NCBI RefSeq assembly: GCF_001625195.1
Contig: NC_054391.1
Span: 6,273,157-6,337,156 of the forward strand
DNA length: 64,000 nt
Origin: Drechmeria coniospora
Taxonomy: Eukaryota > Ascomycota > Sordariomycetes > Hypocreales > Ophiocordycipitaceae
Direction of reading: 5' to 3'
The notes beneath the pieces are model-generated. The model had not been told where the DNA came from and did not search any database. It saw only the letters and a program-made list of their open reading frames with translations. Each line of letters starts with the position of its first letter. Within the stretch, counting starts at the first letter, position 1. Both the position numbers and the translations under genes were made by a program. This document shows positions 46,080 to 57,297 of this stretch, one piece after another.

Positions 46080-46895
46080 AGAGTCGAAGAGCGCCGCGTC
46101 GCGAAGGATTCCGTCTGGCCATCTGGCGATGTCGCGTGGGTCGTGAAGTTGGCGACGATGGTGTCTTGAGTGGTAAATATGTGCCTGCGCCTCCTCAGCG
46201 TTGTCTCCTGCGTGTTCCTTGAACGATGTTGCGAATGGTAAATATGCGGGGTTTCTTCGGACCACTGTCGACACCATAGGACGCGATGGTGCAAAGTAAT
46301 CGAACTGTCGATATAGTCTTGGGGGCATGTGCATGCTCCTGCTTGCCATGGCAGTACCCTCACTCGGGGATAGCACGTGGCCTTGGTGACTCGTACGGTG
46401 TCTTCCGAGTAACGCAACCAGGGACAGGTAGCAGCTGCAATGTATCGTTTTGATAGTGAATCGAGGCCGATAGATTGTACGCCTTCCTTGCATGCTGCAG
46501 AGTAGATGTCCGCTAGCCGCGTCGACACGGATCCCACCATTGTCAGACTGGTCAGAATCGGTCATTTGGTGTTCTTGTGGGTGCTGTTGATGCAGACGGC
46601 TAGTTGTCCGTCCACCGTGCCCGCTAACACTGGCGTGGAAGTGGACTGCGTTGCACAACTATCGACCCGGACGGGAATCTCGTCACAGGCGCCTTGGCGG
46701 GACAGGCAGTAGTTTGATGATGTTTTCTTCGGCAAAGTACTGGCGTCGTAGAAGGTCGGTTTCGAACATTGGCCAGCAACGTCCTTCCTAGGAAGATGTC
46801 CACTAGTTGCGGGCTTTGGGTATTTGTCGTGGACTTTTCCCTATCGCTGCCATGGGACGCCATGGTGATATCCGCCGGACGTGGCCTCTACTTTA
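46080..46895. other. intergenic region after the methyltransferase gene
   Basis: Both strands have long open frames, but none looks natural. Nothing specific is recognised; this opens the gene-poor block. Confidence 0.4.
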
Positions 46896-47327
46896 ATGTT
46901 TCTAGGCGTCGCATTTGCTGCCACTTGTATACTCCATGGGGCCAAATCCGAGGGTACCATCAATCCCTCAACAGCACAGGCCGAGAGCCCCCAGCTTGCC
47001 GCGACTAACGTGGTTCGGATGGGATCCAGGGGCGAATGCCACCACCTTGAGGACCTGCTGCATAATACCGAAGACTGGTTGGAGTTCGACAGGTTGATCG
47101 ATCACCACGTTCGCCGCATCTGGCCCAGGTTCAGGCGGAGCAGCTTTCGCGGAGCCAAAATGGAATCTTGTCCTTTTCCAGCCGGATGGACACCACCACC
47201 TGTTTACAGCGTGGACGAGCTAGCACATCGGTCGAGCCTCTCTCGATTCGCTGACGCTTCCCGGCGGGAGACTCTATTTCATGCGTTCGATGGAGTTATT
47301 CTGAGAAGGATATATGTCGCGTATTGA
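46896..47327 (+). CDS. possible small secreted protein
   Basis: An open frame of 143 codons with gene-like codon use. The first ATG gives a plausible signal peptide (MFLGVAFAATCILHGAKSEG). The mature part would have only two Cys (in GECHHLEDLL and MESCPFPAGW), which could form one disulfide. It contains Trp- and Arg-rich stretches (HHVRRIWPRFRRSSFRGAKM). I recognise no family. It is the only reading frame in the 10-kb gene-poor block that looks like protein. It may be a lineage-specific secreted protein or a relic of a larger gene. Confidence 0.42.
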   Translation: MFLGVAFAATCILHGAKSEGTINPSTAQAESPQLAATNVVRMGSRGECHHLEDLLHNTEDWLEFDRLIDHHVRRIWPRFRRSSFRGAKMESCPFPAGWTPPPVYSVDELAHRSSLSRFADASRRETLFHAFDGVILRRIYVAY

Positions 47328-48269
47328 TCGCAAAGCTGGGGCTAGCATGGATAGGTCCCCTTGGCCGTATGGGATATTTATTTTTGCACGAGTGACGACA
47401 TGAGGATAGTATCGACCAGCTGAAATGGCTTCGTAATCCTTCTAGAGTTGGTCATCATTGTACATCATCCATCTGCAGAAACAGCTGCGGAGATGGCCGG
47501 GGCATCGATTCGGCTAGTAGATTCAATCTCGCGTCTCAAGCGCTTTGCGCGTCTCGGCGGCGGGCAGATGACGCGGATTTTTGGGGGGTATTGCTCTATA
47601 TATCTTCTCTTCGGATGATGATGCATGTCGGTTTTCCTTGACCAAATCTCACACCATTTCGGTAGGATTTAGGTCGAGCGAGCCGGACAATTGACTGATT
47701 CAACCCCGTCTTCGTCGACCGAGACGACAGTAACACGGTGGCTGGGTTTTTCAAGGAGTTCTCTTCGGCGAAGACGAACTTAGGGTTCGACGGTGGTTGA
47801 ATGGCTTCGGTTCCGTCACTCGGCGTCAAGATACGGCATGCTGTGTCGAGCCGAGCCGGAGGATACGTGCAAGGTACAGCATGACATGGAACCCGGATTG
47901 CAGGAAGAACACGCCATCATCGGCGGGCAATGGGCGAACCAATGCCTCGCACGTGTTGCCTATGGGATGGAAGGAAAGAAAAATGCAGGAAGAGTTGGCT
48001 CCTTGGTGTGTCAGGCGGAGACCCTGGTCGCTCCTTTGGACCATTCCTGTGGGCGTCGAGGCCGAACTTGCCGGCACGCCGACTCGAACGATTGGGCTAC
48101 TGGTGCCGATGCTCGGGGCGTGGACGAGCTCGTGGTAAGGCGCGGCGACGACTGCGGCTGTGGAGGCAACACGACGACCGATGATGTCGCTGGCCGTTTG
48201 TTGCAGGGTGAAAGATGGCGACTCGCGTTACGGTTTGTACATGGCTGGCTGCTGAAGGATTCGGCGGAA

Positions 48270-51200
48270 GTTCGGCGTACAGTATCCGTACATGTTGCTA
48301 AGTACTTATGCTGGAACAACGTCAGTACGAGTACGGTGTACGGAGTAATATTAATACAGCACTCCGTACTGTACACTTCAAGTACACGTGTGATAGGCTA
48401 TGGTTATTACTTGTGCTTATTATTCATACAGTACGGAGTACGGAGTACTTATTTCAGTACATGTAATACTTGAGTGGAACACCTTTAGAGCTGCCTGGCC
48501 ATGGCTCATTTGGCAAGGTTCCCTCCCGCCCAGGTCCCGTGTCCAACCACATACTTATTACAAGCACATGTGAGTAAGTACAATTACACCTGCGGCACGG
48601 ACGGGTACGGATACCGGCTGGTGTCCATTAATTAATGGCACCATCTTGAGGATGCGCCGTACTGTACTCCGTACAAGCACGCGTGCATGTACATGTAAGT
48701 ACTGTTGGTGCAAGTGTACAGTAAGTATCACACATGTAAGTACTGCGTTGTAAAACTACTGTACAATATAATACTAGGCACCCGAAAGTAACTTTGACAG
48801 GTTACTGTACATGTACAACTACTTCGTATTTCATATGTAGTATTTGTACTGTACACGTTGTTGCGTGGGTTACCGCACGATTCCCTCCATTATGAGTACT
48901 TACCTTCTAGCCAATGATACTTCAGTTCAACACTGTGCAGTACGGAGTACGTATATTTAGATGTCGTTCTTAAGTACTTGGCTTGGATGCCTCGGGCGAA
49001 ACCCACAACACCAACCAGTACTCCGCACAGTACGTCGAGACGCTGGATGAATGTGGCCATGCCACGGGTCGTCGGACGTGGGCAGAACAGGCTCGCGGGA
49101 GGGCGCACCACGGAACATGGGGACTACCGGGTAGCTCGACTGGCCGGCCCTGAACTGCTGCGGATCGCATAGGCATGGCGGTACTGGGCTCGTATCTTTG
49201 TATCTTCCAGAGGAAGGATTTCACTACTAAAAGGTACGAATGTTCATATAATAGCTCAATGGGCAGGAGTACGAGTAGGATTGTGGCACGGATTGATGAT
49301 ATGTGATCGGATATCGTGCATCGAGGTGTATTGCACAAGAACTGCACGGTGCGGCAGGTGGACACTTCCGCCGATTGTAGATCTACAGGTGTGCATGTAC
49401 TGATGATACCCTGCACCTGCAGGTGCATGTGTACAGTACTAAGTAGGTATGCAACACAGCAGGCGTATTCCGTGGGTGGGCTTGTACATGTAGTGGTAAA
49501 TGCATCTTACTGTGGCTACAACTCGGAGCATGAAGTGTTATTAATAATACTGGTACGTACTGTACATGGGGATGCAATAAGTACTCACTTGCACAGACGC
49601 CGGTGATGCACTTACTGCACTGTAGTTGTACCTGTACAGTACGGAGTTTACAAGCACTTAAGCACTTAAGCACTTACGTACTCGCAGTACGGAGTAAGTA
49701 AGTACCATGCACCTACTGGTACAAGTACTTACTTAAGTACTTAAGTATGTGCCTGCTTGTACTTGCAAGTACAAGCAGGTACTTGTAAACGTTGTAGTAA
49801 GTAATAATAATATAGTTGCGGATATCTTCACATATACAACTAGTTGTAAGTACTTTACTTGAGTAGTGGTAATTACGGGCCAAGTACTCCGTACGGAGTA
49901 GTTGTGCGCAGTATGTGGTTGGTTGCTCTAACAGCACACAACAAAGTAATAATACTTGTACGGAGTATAGGTAAGTAAGTACCTAGTGATATTACTATAG
50001 TAATACAAGTACAAGGTGCAAGTTCCCAGGTTCCATGGTTGCGCGCTGCATGGGTTCAATGTACTGGAATATTCCGTACGGAACCAGTACCTGTAGGCAT
50101 GTACCCGGAACCAACGGCTAGCTTTTGAAGCACTGTGCATGTACTTACAAGTACAGTACACCTATTGTGCGTGCCCATTGTACTTATGCGGCGGCGGGCC
50201 GTGGCACCGTTGGGCCCGGCACGAACAGATAGATGTAAGTAGGTACTTAAGCATACCTAGTACTTAACTATCCTCCAGCAGTAGGTGCAGTTTTACTTAC
50301 TTAGGTAGGTATCTAACAGCAAATTCACATTCATGTGCACTGCCGTACGCCGGACCACGAATTCCTGTACAACTACTGTACACATACCTGAAAGTAGTGT
50401 GTGCATGTTCTTGTACCCGTCGTTCCCCCCATGAATGCATGCACCTGAGAGAAGATGGCCCATGTCAGTAGTATGACGTATATAACAGTAGATTGCCGAA
50501 CTCCGTACCACGCAACGTGTGCTTTTGTGGTCATGGTTAGGCGTTCTGTTAGTTGTACTGGGCACATGCAAGTACATGTACCGACAACTACCGCATTGGC
50601 ATGTCTGTGAGAAGGTGAACTCGCATGAGTCATGGTGCCGGAGGCGATTGCAGGGTAAGCAGGCTCAAAGGATCATCGGCTCCAAGTGCTACGAATCCAA
50701 CCGACCATTACATCACTGGCATGGCTCCCATTACGAACAAGTACGTACCTGTACATGCGCATGCACGACACGTGCTGCGAAACGCAGGTACCTCTGCGGA
50801 GCACCGCAGGGGAGCGTGCTGTACCACTCCACCGCAGTCGTACAAGTGCACCTTCTGGAGCATCACCGAACCCCATTCAGCAATGCCATGCCCCGGCCAG
50901 AGCGTGGCCCCCCCACCCCCGCTGGCAGAGATTGACGGGGAACCGGAGGCACAGGGCGGAAAATTCCATGGACTCGGAGCCACTCCGCACAGTACTTGAG
51001 TACTGTAGGAGTGTACATGTAGTTGAAGTTGTACTGTACTTGTGCATGTATGAGCTGTACGGAGTGCAACATACTTGCTTGCAGCACGGAGTACTGCTTG
51101 CCAAGTTCTTCATTGATGCTTCGGCGTGCATGTGCGTGCGGACCACAGCGCAGGCGATGCGTGAACATGCGCCTGTGGGTGTGCCTGGAATGGGCTGAAG

Positions 51201-53830
51201 ATGCCGACGACGGCTCCGAGTGCTTATTTTCATCCTGCCATGTGGAAGAGTGCTAAAACGCCGAGCTGGCAGCTGGACAGGGTTGCCCGTCCTGCGAGGA
51301 AGCCATGATCGACGACCAAGTAGGCCTAGCCTCTCGCCAAGCAGAGAACAGGACCGACCGTCGTCACATACTGTACCTGTACGTATTCCTGTTCATTACC
51401 CGCGCGCTCACACAGCGTCGAGGAGGAGTGGGGGCAAGCAAAGTGGTTATACTTACTGTACGGAGTACTTACTGTACATGTATGTTGTAATACTCCGTAC
51501 GGAGTACTGCTACGCTACAATGCTCGCACTCGGCACATGCTCACTGACAAGCACGGCCTGCACTTGTACTTACATACTTGTACTGCGGCCTGTCAGTAGG
51601 TGTAAGCAAGTACGTTGTACCGAACTTAATGGGTATATGGCATAATGGGCGTACTTGTATGCGGCGATTGCGGAGTGATATCAAGCACTGTACTTACGTG
51701 CAGATACAAGTAAGGATTAATACTTGGCAAGAACTTGGTTGCCGCAGAGGCAAGGAAGCACTCGCAGGCACAGCAAGCAAGTAATAATTGATTGCACCGT
51801 GGTTGGCTGCAACTATTACTCGTACAGTACGGAGTACTGTACTGCAAGTACTTTCTTGTAAGTATTTGCGCCGTAATTAGTTTGTTGTGCTGTACGTTGG
51901 TGTAATGTACAGCAATGGTTAGTTGTAATTACACCTACCCAAGTGCTTTGGCCGTACGAGTAAGCAAGTACAAGAACACACCTGGCAAGTCGAGATGACC
52001 CTGGAAAGTGCTCAAGTACAAGTGGGCATCGAAGACACTTGCCGAGACACAGGCTCCCCCGTCCGGCCATGCTGGAAAGCGTAGTTGGGCTCGGGGATGC
52101 ACACGCCTCGTTCTCTTCCCACGGCTAGTTGTATGCAGCGAATGACTGTAGTTGCATGTGTTTGCTCTCTTTCGCTTCCCCTCGTCGCCCTTTGACTCGA
52201 CAAATGGTGAAGAGTCGCACAGCCCTCCTTGGCTTCGGGTTCCAGACCTCAGGGCCATGGGGGGGGAGAACTCGGCCATTGGCTTCGGGTTCCAGACCTC
52301 AGGGCCATTGGGAGGGGGGAGAACTCGGCCATTGGGAGGGGGGAGAACTCGGCCATTGGGAGGGGGGAGAACTCGGCCATTGGGAGGGGGGAGAACTCAG
52401 GGCCCTTGGGAGGGGGGTCGACGATAGATAGCATTGTGGTTTAGTACTCGCCATGAGAGCTGGAAACGGATTAGCCACGTCAAGGCTTGGCCAATGGCCG
52501 AGACATAAGTACGGAGCACTGTACAAGTACGCGAATACTTCTGGAAGTTCTTGTACATGTACTCCGTACTCCGTACGGTACTCACACTTACCATTACCGT
52601 ATGGGGCACAACCCACCAGGACTTGCAGTACAAGTACAGGTACTTGAGCACAAAAGATGGATACACGCGCAGGTAAGTACTTGTACATGCACTCCTTTCA
52701 GGAGCACATGAATACTTACGGTACGGGTACTCCGTACAGTACAGTACCTACAATTCAGTAAGGGTACAAGTGAGTACTGGAAGTAATACAGTAATACAAG
52801 TACTGTACTATATAGTGCACGTGCAGTTGTAGTGTACTGTACGTGTACTTGCTCACACCCGCCTGTCGTATTATTGTCGGTAACAATTAATATCATGTGC
52901 ACACCAACTACGTTGTACGTACGGGGTATTATTTACTTGGAATAACGTAATCTATCGCCGGTATTAATATACTTGTACTTGATGAAATTTTCCAATACGA
53001 GATTGTTCATAACAACCCACCTAGTGCACCTCCAGTAGTACCGCACGCGCAAGCTACGGTACAGTACACGGACAGAGCAGGCACATGTGCGGTTAAGTTG
53101 GCCTGCGGCTCGTAAACTCTCCAATCACGACGATTTGTTCTGTGGCAAGGTCCTCCTAGTTGAACAAGTAAGTGCTTATTACTTAGTTGTACTCCGTAGG
53201 TGTTAGTCCGTTGCACATGTACGTACTGTACTCCGCGCACAAGCAAGTAATTACAGCGCTTACTCCGTACGGCACACGGAGTAACCCCTAGTACTTACAT
53301 CGGCAGCACGGGACACGCAAGTGCAACTACTTACTGTATTACTGTACTTGCATTGACTTGCGGGCAGAGTGCACTTTGATGCCATTCACTTGTCACTAGT
53401 GCTCCAGCAAGCAATTTACGGAGTAATTACTTACATGCTCTTGCGGTTAGCGAGCTGTACAAGTACATGTACGGAGTACACCCGCACCTACTTACTGTAC
53501 CTACTTACAGTACTTGCACAAGGTACAGAGTAGGTACTTACAGCCACGAGTAATGTATCAGCAAGGACTCCGTAAGTACAGTACATTACTCCGCACCTGA
53601 GTGTTGCTTGGTTACCTACTTGAGTGTACTCCGTACATGTACAGGAATATTTACAACTATTATTACTTACTTACAGTACAGTACTGTCCAACTTACTTAG
53701 TACTTGCTTAGTTGCTCTTACTAAGTGCCTAAGTACTGTACTTAGTTGTACTGGGTAGCACTTAATACCAGTATTAATACTCCTCAAGTAAGTAAGTGTT
53801 ACTTACATGTGCATGCAGATAGAGCCGAAC
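48270..53830. repeat. 5.5-kb GTAC-word block
   Basis: The largest block in the window. Visible perfect or near-perfect palindromes include tactccgtacggagta at about 51490 and gtactccgtacggagtag at about 49890. gtacggagtacggagtac occurs at about 48432 and actccgtactccgtacgg at about 52561. Between them run aagtacttac, cagtacatgta and acttgtac words. No long unit repeats exactly. Confidence 0.8.
52231..52425. repeat. 24-bp tandem repeat preceded by a duplicated 30-bp segment
   Basis: About four copies of agaactcggccattgggag plus a G run form a 24-bp unit. They are preceded by two copies of a segment beginning ttggcttcgggttccagacc and ending tcagggccat. Open frames across it arise because the unit is eight codons long. 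Confidence 0.85.
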
Positions 53831-55777
53831 CTTAGAACGGGCAAGTACTGTACAGGCAGGTACCTGCCGTAGAACTGTAGCACCCTTTCTGGAGCACGAT
53901 CTCGCCAACTATCGCCACCAAAGGCCGAGAGCCTATTCCAATATCCGCCTCTGCTATTAGGTCTGTCGGAAATGGATGCACGGACTATCGCTCGTATAGG
54001 TCCTCGTCCCATTCGCAGTCGATGAGGGATGCGCGCACGTGCGAAAAGGCAAGCGGGAGTGTTAAGCACACCTTCTCACGAGCTCAGTGACATTTGTGCG
54101 CAGGCTGCACTGGATTATCTGCCAACTTTGCCGGAGGCAATGGGACAATTAGCAGCCGTCAGCTGACCAATCCCTGTTCGAAACGGTTACCAAATCATCA
54201 AGTGAGTACTCGTACTTACCTACAGTAGGTGTAATTTCCTTCAGCTGATGATGGTACATGCACGCGTGCTGCCGTAGTATCGTACACGTCATGTGCGTTG
54301 GCGGCGACACAGTCTACCGCTCCGCGAGGCAAGCTTCGTCGCACCGCCATCCCCGTTTCCCGTCCATGTACTGTACTTACTCGCAGACGAGATGCGACAA
54401 CGGTCGATACCGTGTTCCATCGGCCCAGAGCGGGAGAAGAATGGCCATGTTCCGTCCCGCCAAGTGGCGCAAATGGAGTTGAGCGTCTTATTATGTTTCC
54501 ATGCATGGATGTACGGAACTGTATCCAAGCCCACCCACGCACAGTATCTGCCCTCGCCGCATTGCTTGTACCTATACAAGCGCTGCTCTCCGTACTGTTG
54601 TGCGGTTGTTGCTATGCTTCGACCCGCCACTCCGTAGGCATACTTGTCGTTGAAGACGCATCTACATGTAGGCATAGCTGCACGCGTACAGGTACATGCA
54701 ACGCTGCCAGCGTTACGCGCACGTGTGCGGTACTTGTACACGTACGAGTCGGCACCGCAGGTGTTGGCAAGTACATGCGTCGGCATGTGGGCGTGCCTTG
54801 TTGCTTTCTTACCCTCACTCGCTCCCGAAAGGATCCAAGCCACCCCACAGTGGGCGTACGGCATAGGACGGTTGGCTGTGGACAACTGCTGGTCGAGACC
54901 AACATAGACACATAGTACTGTATCAGCACATGTGTGGTATTATTGCTTGCAACACTTGCCGAAGTTGCGGTGCTGGCACGAGCGACGGTACGTGCGCCTT
55001 TCCAGCGGCTTGCCCGTCGACCCGTCACCACCCTCATCGCGAGAGCACAGGCCAAGCTGGTGTGGACAACTACCGGTCGAGAACCTGCCCTGCTCCATCC
55101 TATCTCGGCTGTCCATCCCCAGTTTCGGGTTGGCCAGGGGCGAGAGAAACCGACTTGCTCGGCATTTCGCGACAATGGCCAATTCGCACTCCTACGTCGA
55201 CCGACGGCTGCCACCAGCGGCCGAACCTGTCGCCTCGGCGAGTCGACTGTGTGTGGATAGCTGCCGGTCGAGACCTGATCCTGCCGCGCTCGTCCGTCGT
55301 TGCGCCCGTTCGTTCTTCGCAATCGTCGAGGAGGCCGGCGAGTCTCCTCCGTCGTCGTCGACCGACAGACTTTGCTCTCCCCCACACGTGAGCCACAGTT
55401 GAGATGGGCAAGGCCCACAGAGGGTGCCGCTGCCAATTCTGGTATTGCCCTCTGGATGTTGGATATTATTACGGTACAGTATAATTCCTGTGCATGTACG
55501 GAGTACCGCAGCTGCTATACATCAACACCTATAGTCCCATCTTGCCACGGTAATAATTATGGCACGGCGATAATGGAAGCGTCGGCCGACGGGCCAAGTG
55601 CTGAACTTCAAGTCGAAGTGCAAGTACATGTACCTACTTGCTTGCTTGAATGTACTTGCAAGGACTCCCACATGTACAAGTATATATAAGACCCTCCATC
55701 CTCACCTTCGGCATATCGTGGCAGCCCATGCACCGGCTGCCGATCGCCAGCACCACCCAGCCAATCTCGAGATCTCG

Positions 55778-57297
55778 ATGCCAAGTTTTCTATCAGCCCT
55801 CGCTCTGGCGGCGGCGGCCGTCACGGCCGCCACGGTGCCGCAGCCCTCGGCCCCGTCCCCCCCCAGCCTCAACGACTACCAGAGCTTCGTCCTCGGCAAT
55901 GGCCATATCGTCAACAAGACTGAGCGCAAGCCGAGTCTGGCCGAGCTCGGCGTCGACAACGTGACGCAGCATAGCGGCTACATTGACGTCGCGGATGACA
56001 AGCATCTCTTCTACTGTGCGTCGGTCCATGGCCCATCCGTCATCCTCGCTCGCCGCGATCGCTAACCCTCGTCCAAGGGTTCTTCGAATCCAGGAACGAT
56101 CCGGAAAACGACCCGGTCGTGCTGTGGCTCAACGGCGGACCGGGCTGTTCGTCCATGATAGGCCTTTTCGACGAGGTCGGCCCCGTCACCGCCCCGGCCG
56201 AGAATCTGACGCTGGTCAGAAACGCTCACTCGTGGAACAACAACGCCTCCATCATCTTCCTCGACCAACCTGTCGGTACCGGCTTCTCGTATGGCGCGAG
56301 CAACGTTTCCACCACGGCCGAGGCGAGCAGGGACGTCTACGCCTTTCTCACCCTCTTCTTCGAAAAGTTTCCGGATTATTCGAAGCTCGACTTTCACATG
56401 GCCGGAAAGTCGTACGCTGGTACCTACATTCCTATTTTCGCCCATGAGATTCTCTCGAGGGCGAACGGCAGCATCAAGCTCAAGAGCGTCATGATCGGCA
56501 ACGGCATAACGGACCCCCTTACCCAGTACGGGGCCCTGCGACCGATGGCCTGCGGCGGCGGCGGCCATGAGCCGGTGCTGGACGAGACGCAATGCAACGC
56601 AATGGACGAGGCCTTGCCTTCCTGCGAGAATCTCATACGGCAGTGCCAGGATGAGGGCAAGGCCAAGGAGTGCGAATTGGCGCGAGAGCCGTGCGATTTG
56701 AACCTCCTTGACACCTATAGCAAGTTCAATCGCAGCCGGGCCAAGGAGTGCGGATTGGCGCGAGTGAGGTGCGATTTGAACCTCCTTGACGCCTATAGCA
56801 AGTCCAATCGCAGCCTATGCGACGTCCGCCGTGCCCAAGGTTCGCTCGGCGTCAGCTTTGGCCGAGAATTCCTCAATTTGCCCCATGTTCAGGATGCCCT
56901 CGGCGTCAAGCCTAGCCGGTTCGACATTTGCAGCGACCAGGTGTACTTTGACTTTGTCAGGGGCGAGAGCATGCTGCCGGCCTACAAGTTCGTGCCCAAG
57001 ATTCTCGACAAGATCTCCGTCCTTATTTACGCCGGCGACGCCTCCCTCATCTGCAACTGGCTGGGCAACCGTGCGTGGGTTCACAAGCTGGATTGGACCG
57101 GCAGCAAAGACTTCAACGAGGCGGCCGACGATCGGCTCCGCATCAGCCCGGACAGGGAAGCCTATGGGGAGATCAAGAGTGCCAAGAATCTCGCATTCGC
57201 CCGCGTCTATGGGGCTGGCAAAAACGTGGCGACGGACCGGCCGGAGGCGGCCCTCGACCTGTTTAACAGATGGGTTGGCGGCGAATGGTCCAAGTGA
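55778..57297 (+). CDS. carboxypeptidase Y-like (S10) protein lacking the catalytic His
   Basis: Two exons, 55778-56015 and 56078-57297, encode 485 residues with an N-terminal signal peptide ([20 protein letters not shown]). The S10 fold is clear: [36 protein letters not shown], then [19 protein letters not shown]. The nucleophile Ser191 and Asp400 are present. The usual GESYAG reads GKSYAG (Lys190), and the catalytic His of YGAGHMVP is Lys461 ([16 protein letters not shown]). Canonical hydrolysis is therefore unlikely. Residues about 275-326 hold a 26-residue tandem duplication. There is no frameshift or internal stop, so it looks like an intact non-enzymatic or altered protein, secreted or vacuolar. 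It borders the gene-poor block; a role is not known. Confidence 0.88.
56662..56817. repeat. 78-bp in-frame tandem duplication inside the S10-like gene
   Basis: Two adjacent 78-bp copies start with gccaaggagtgcg and differ at only a few bases. Each encodes 26 residues ([20 protein letters not shown] and [20 protein letters not shown], each with a short end). Each copy adds two Cys to the insertion between the Ser and Asp parts of the fold. Confidence 0.9.

Larger units (their letters stand above)
47328..55777. other. 8.4-kb gene-poor region dominated by GTAC words
   Basis: No gene is supported. 47328-48270 is ordinary intergenic DNA; a 226-codon open frame at 47793-48473 runs into the repeat block and looks random. 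48270-53830 is nearly continuous GTAC-word DNA with a tandem repeat at 52231-52425. 53830-55470 is GC-richer, with scattered GTAC words and a short motif repeated three times. 55470-55690 is again GTAC-rich up to the carboxypeptidase-like gene. Confidence 0.6.

Noticed and set aside
48070..48115. tRNA-like T-arm (gactcgaacg on the minus strand)
   Set aside because: The bases on either side of the TTCGA loop cannot pair as a T stem, and no acceptor or anticodon arm was found.
47793..48473. 226-codon open frame
   Set aside because: There is no family, the composition is not gene-like, and the last third consists of GTAC-word DNA.
52231..52425. CRISPR-like array
   Set aside because: The units are head to tail with no unique spacers, and the genome is eukaryotic.
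48270..53830. RIP-mutated transposon as explanation of the GTAC blocks
   Set aside because: RIP gives TpA-rich, GC-poor DNA with recognisable element remnants. These blocks keep a moderate GC content and show no transposon domains or terminal repeats.
54298..54915. 205-codon open frame in the GC-rich end of the gene-poor block
   Set aside because: Overlapping frames of similar length exist on both strands, codon use is unconvincing and no domain is seen.
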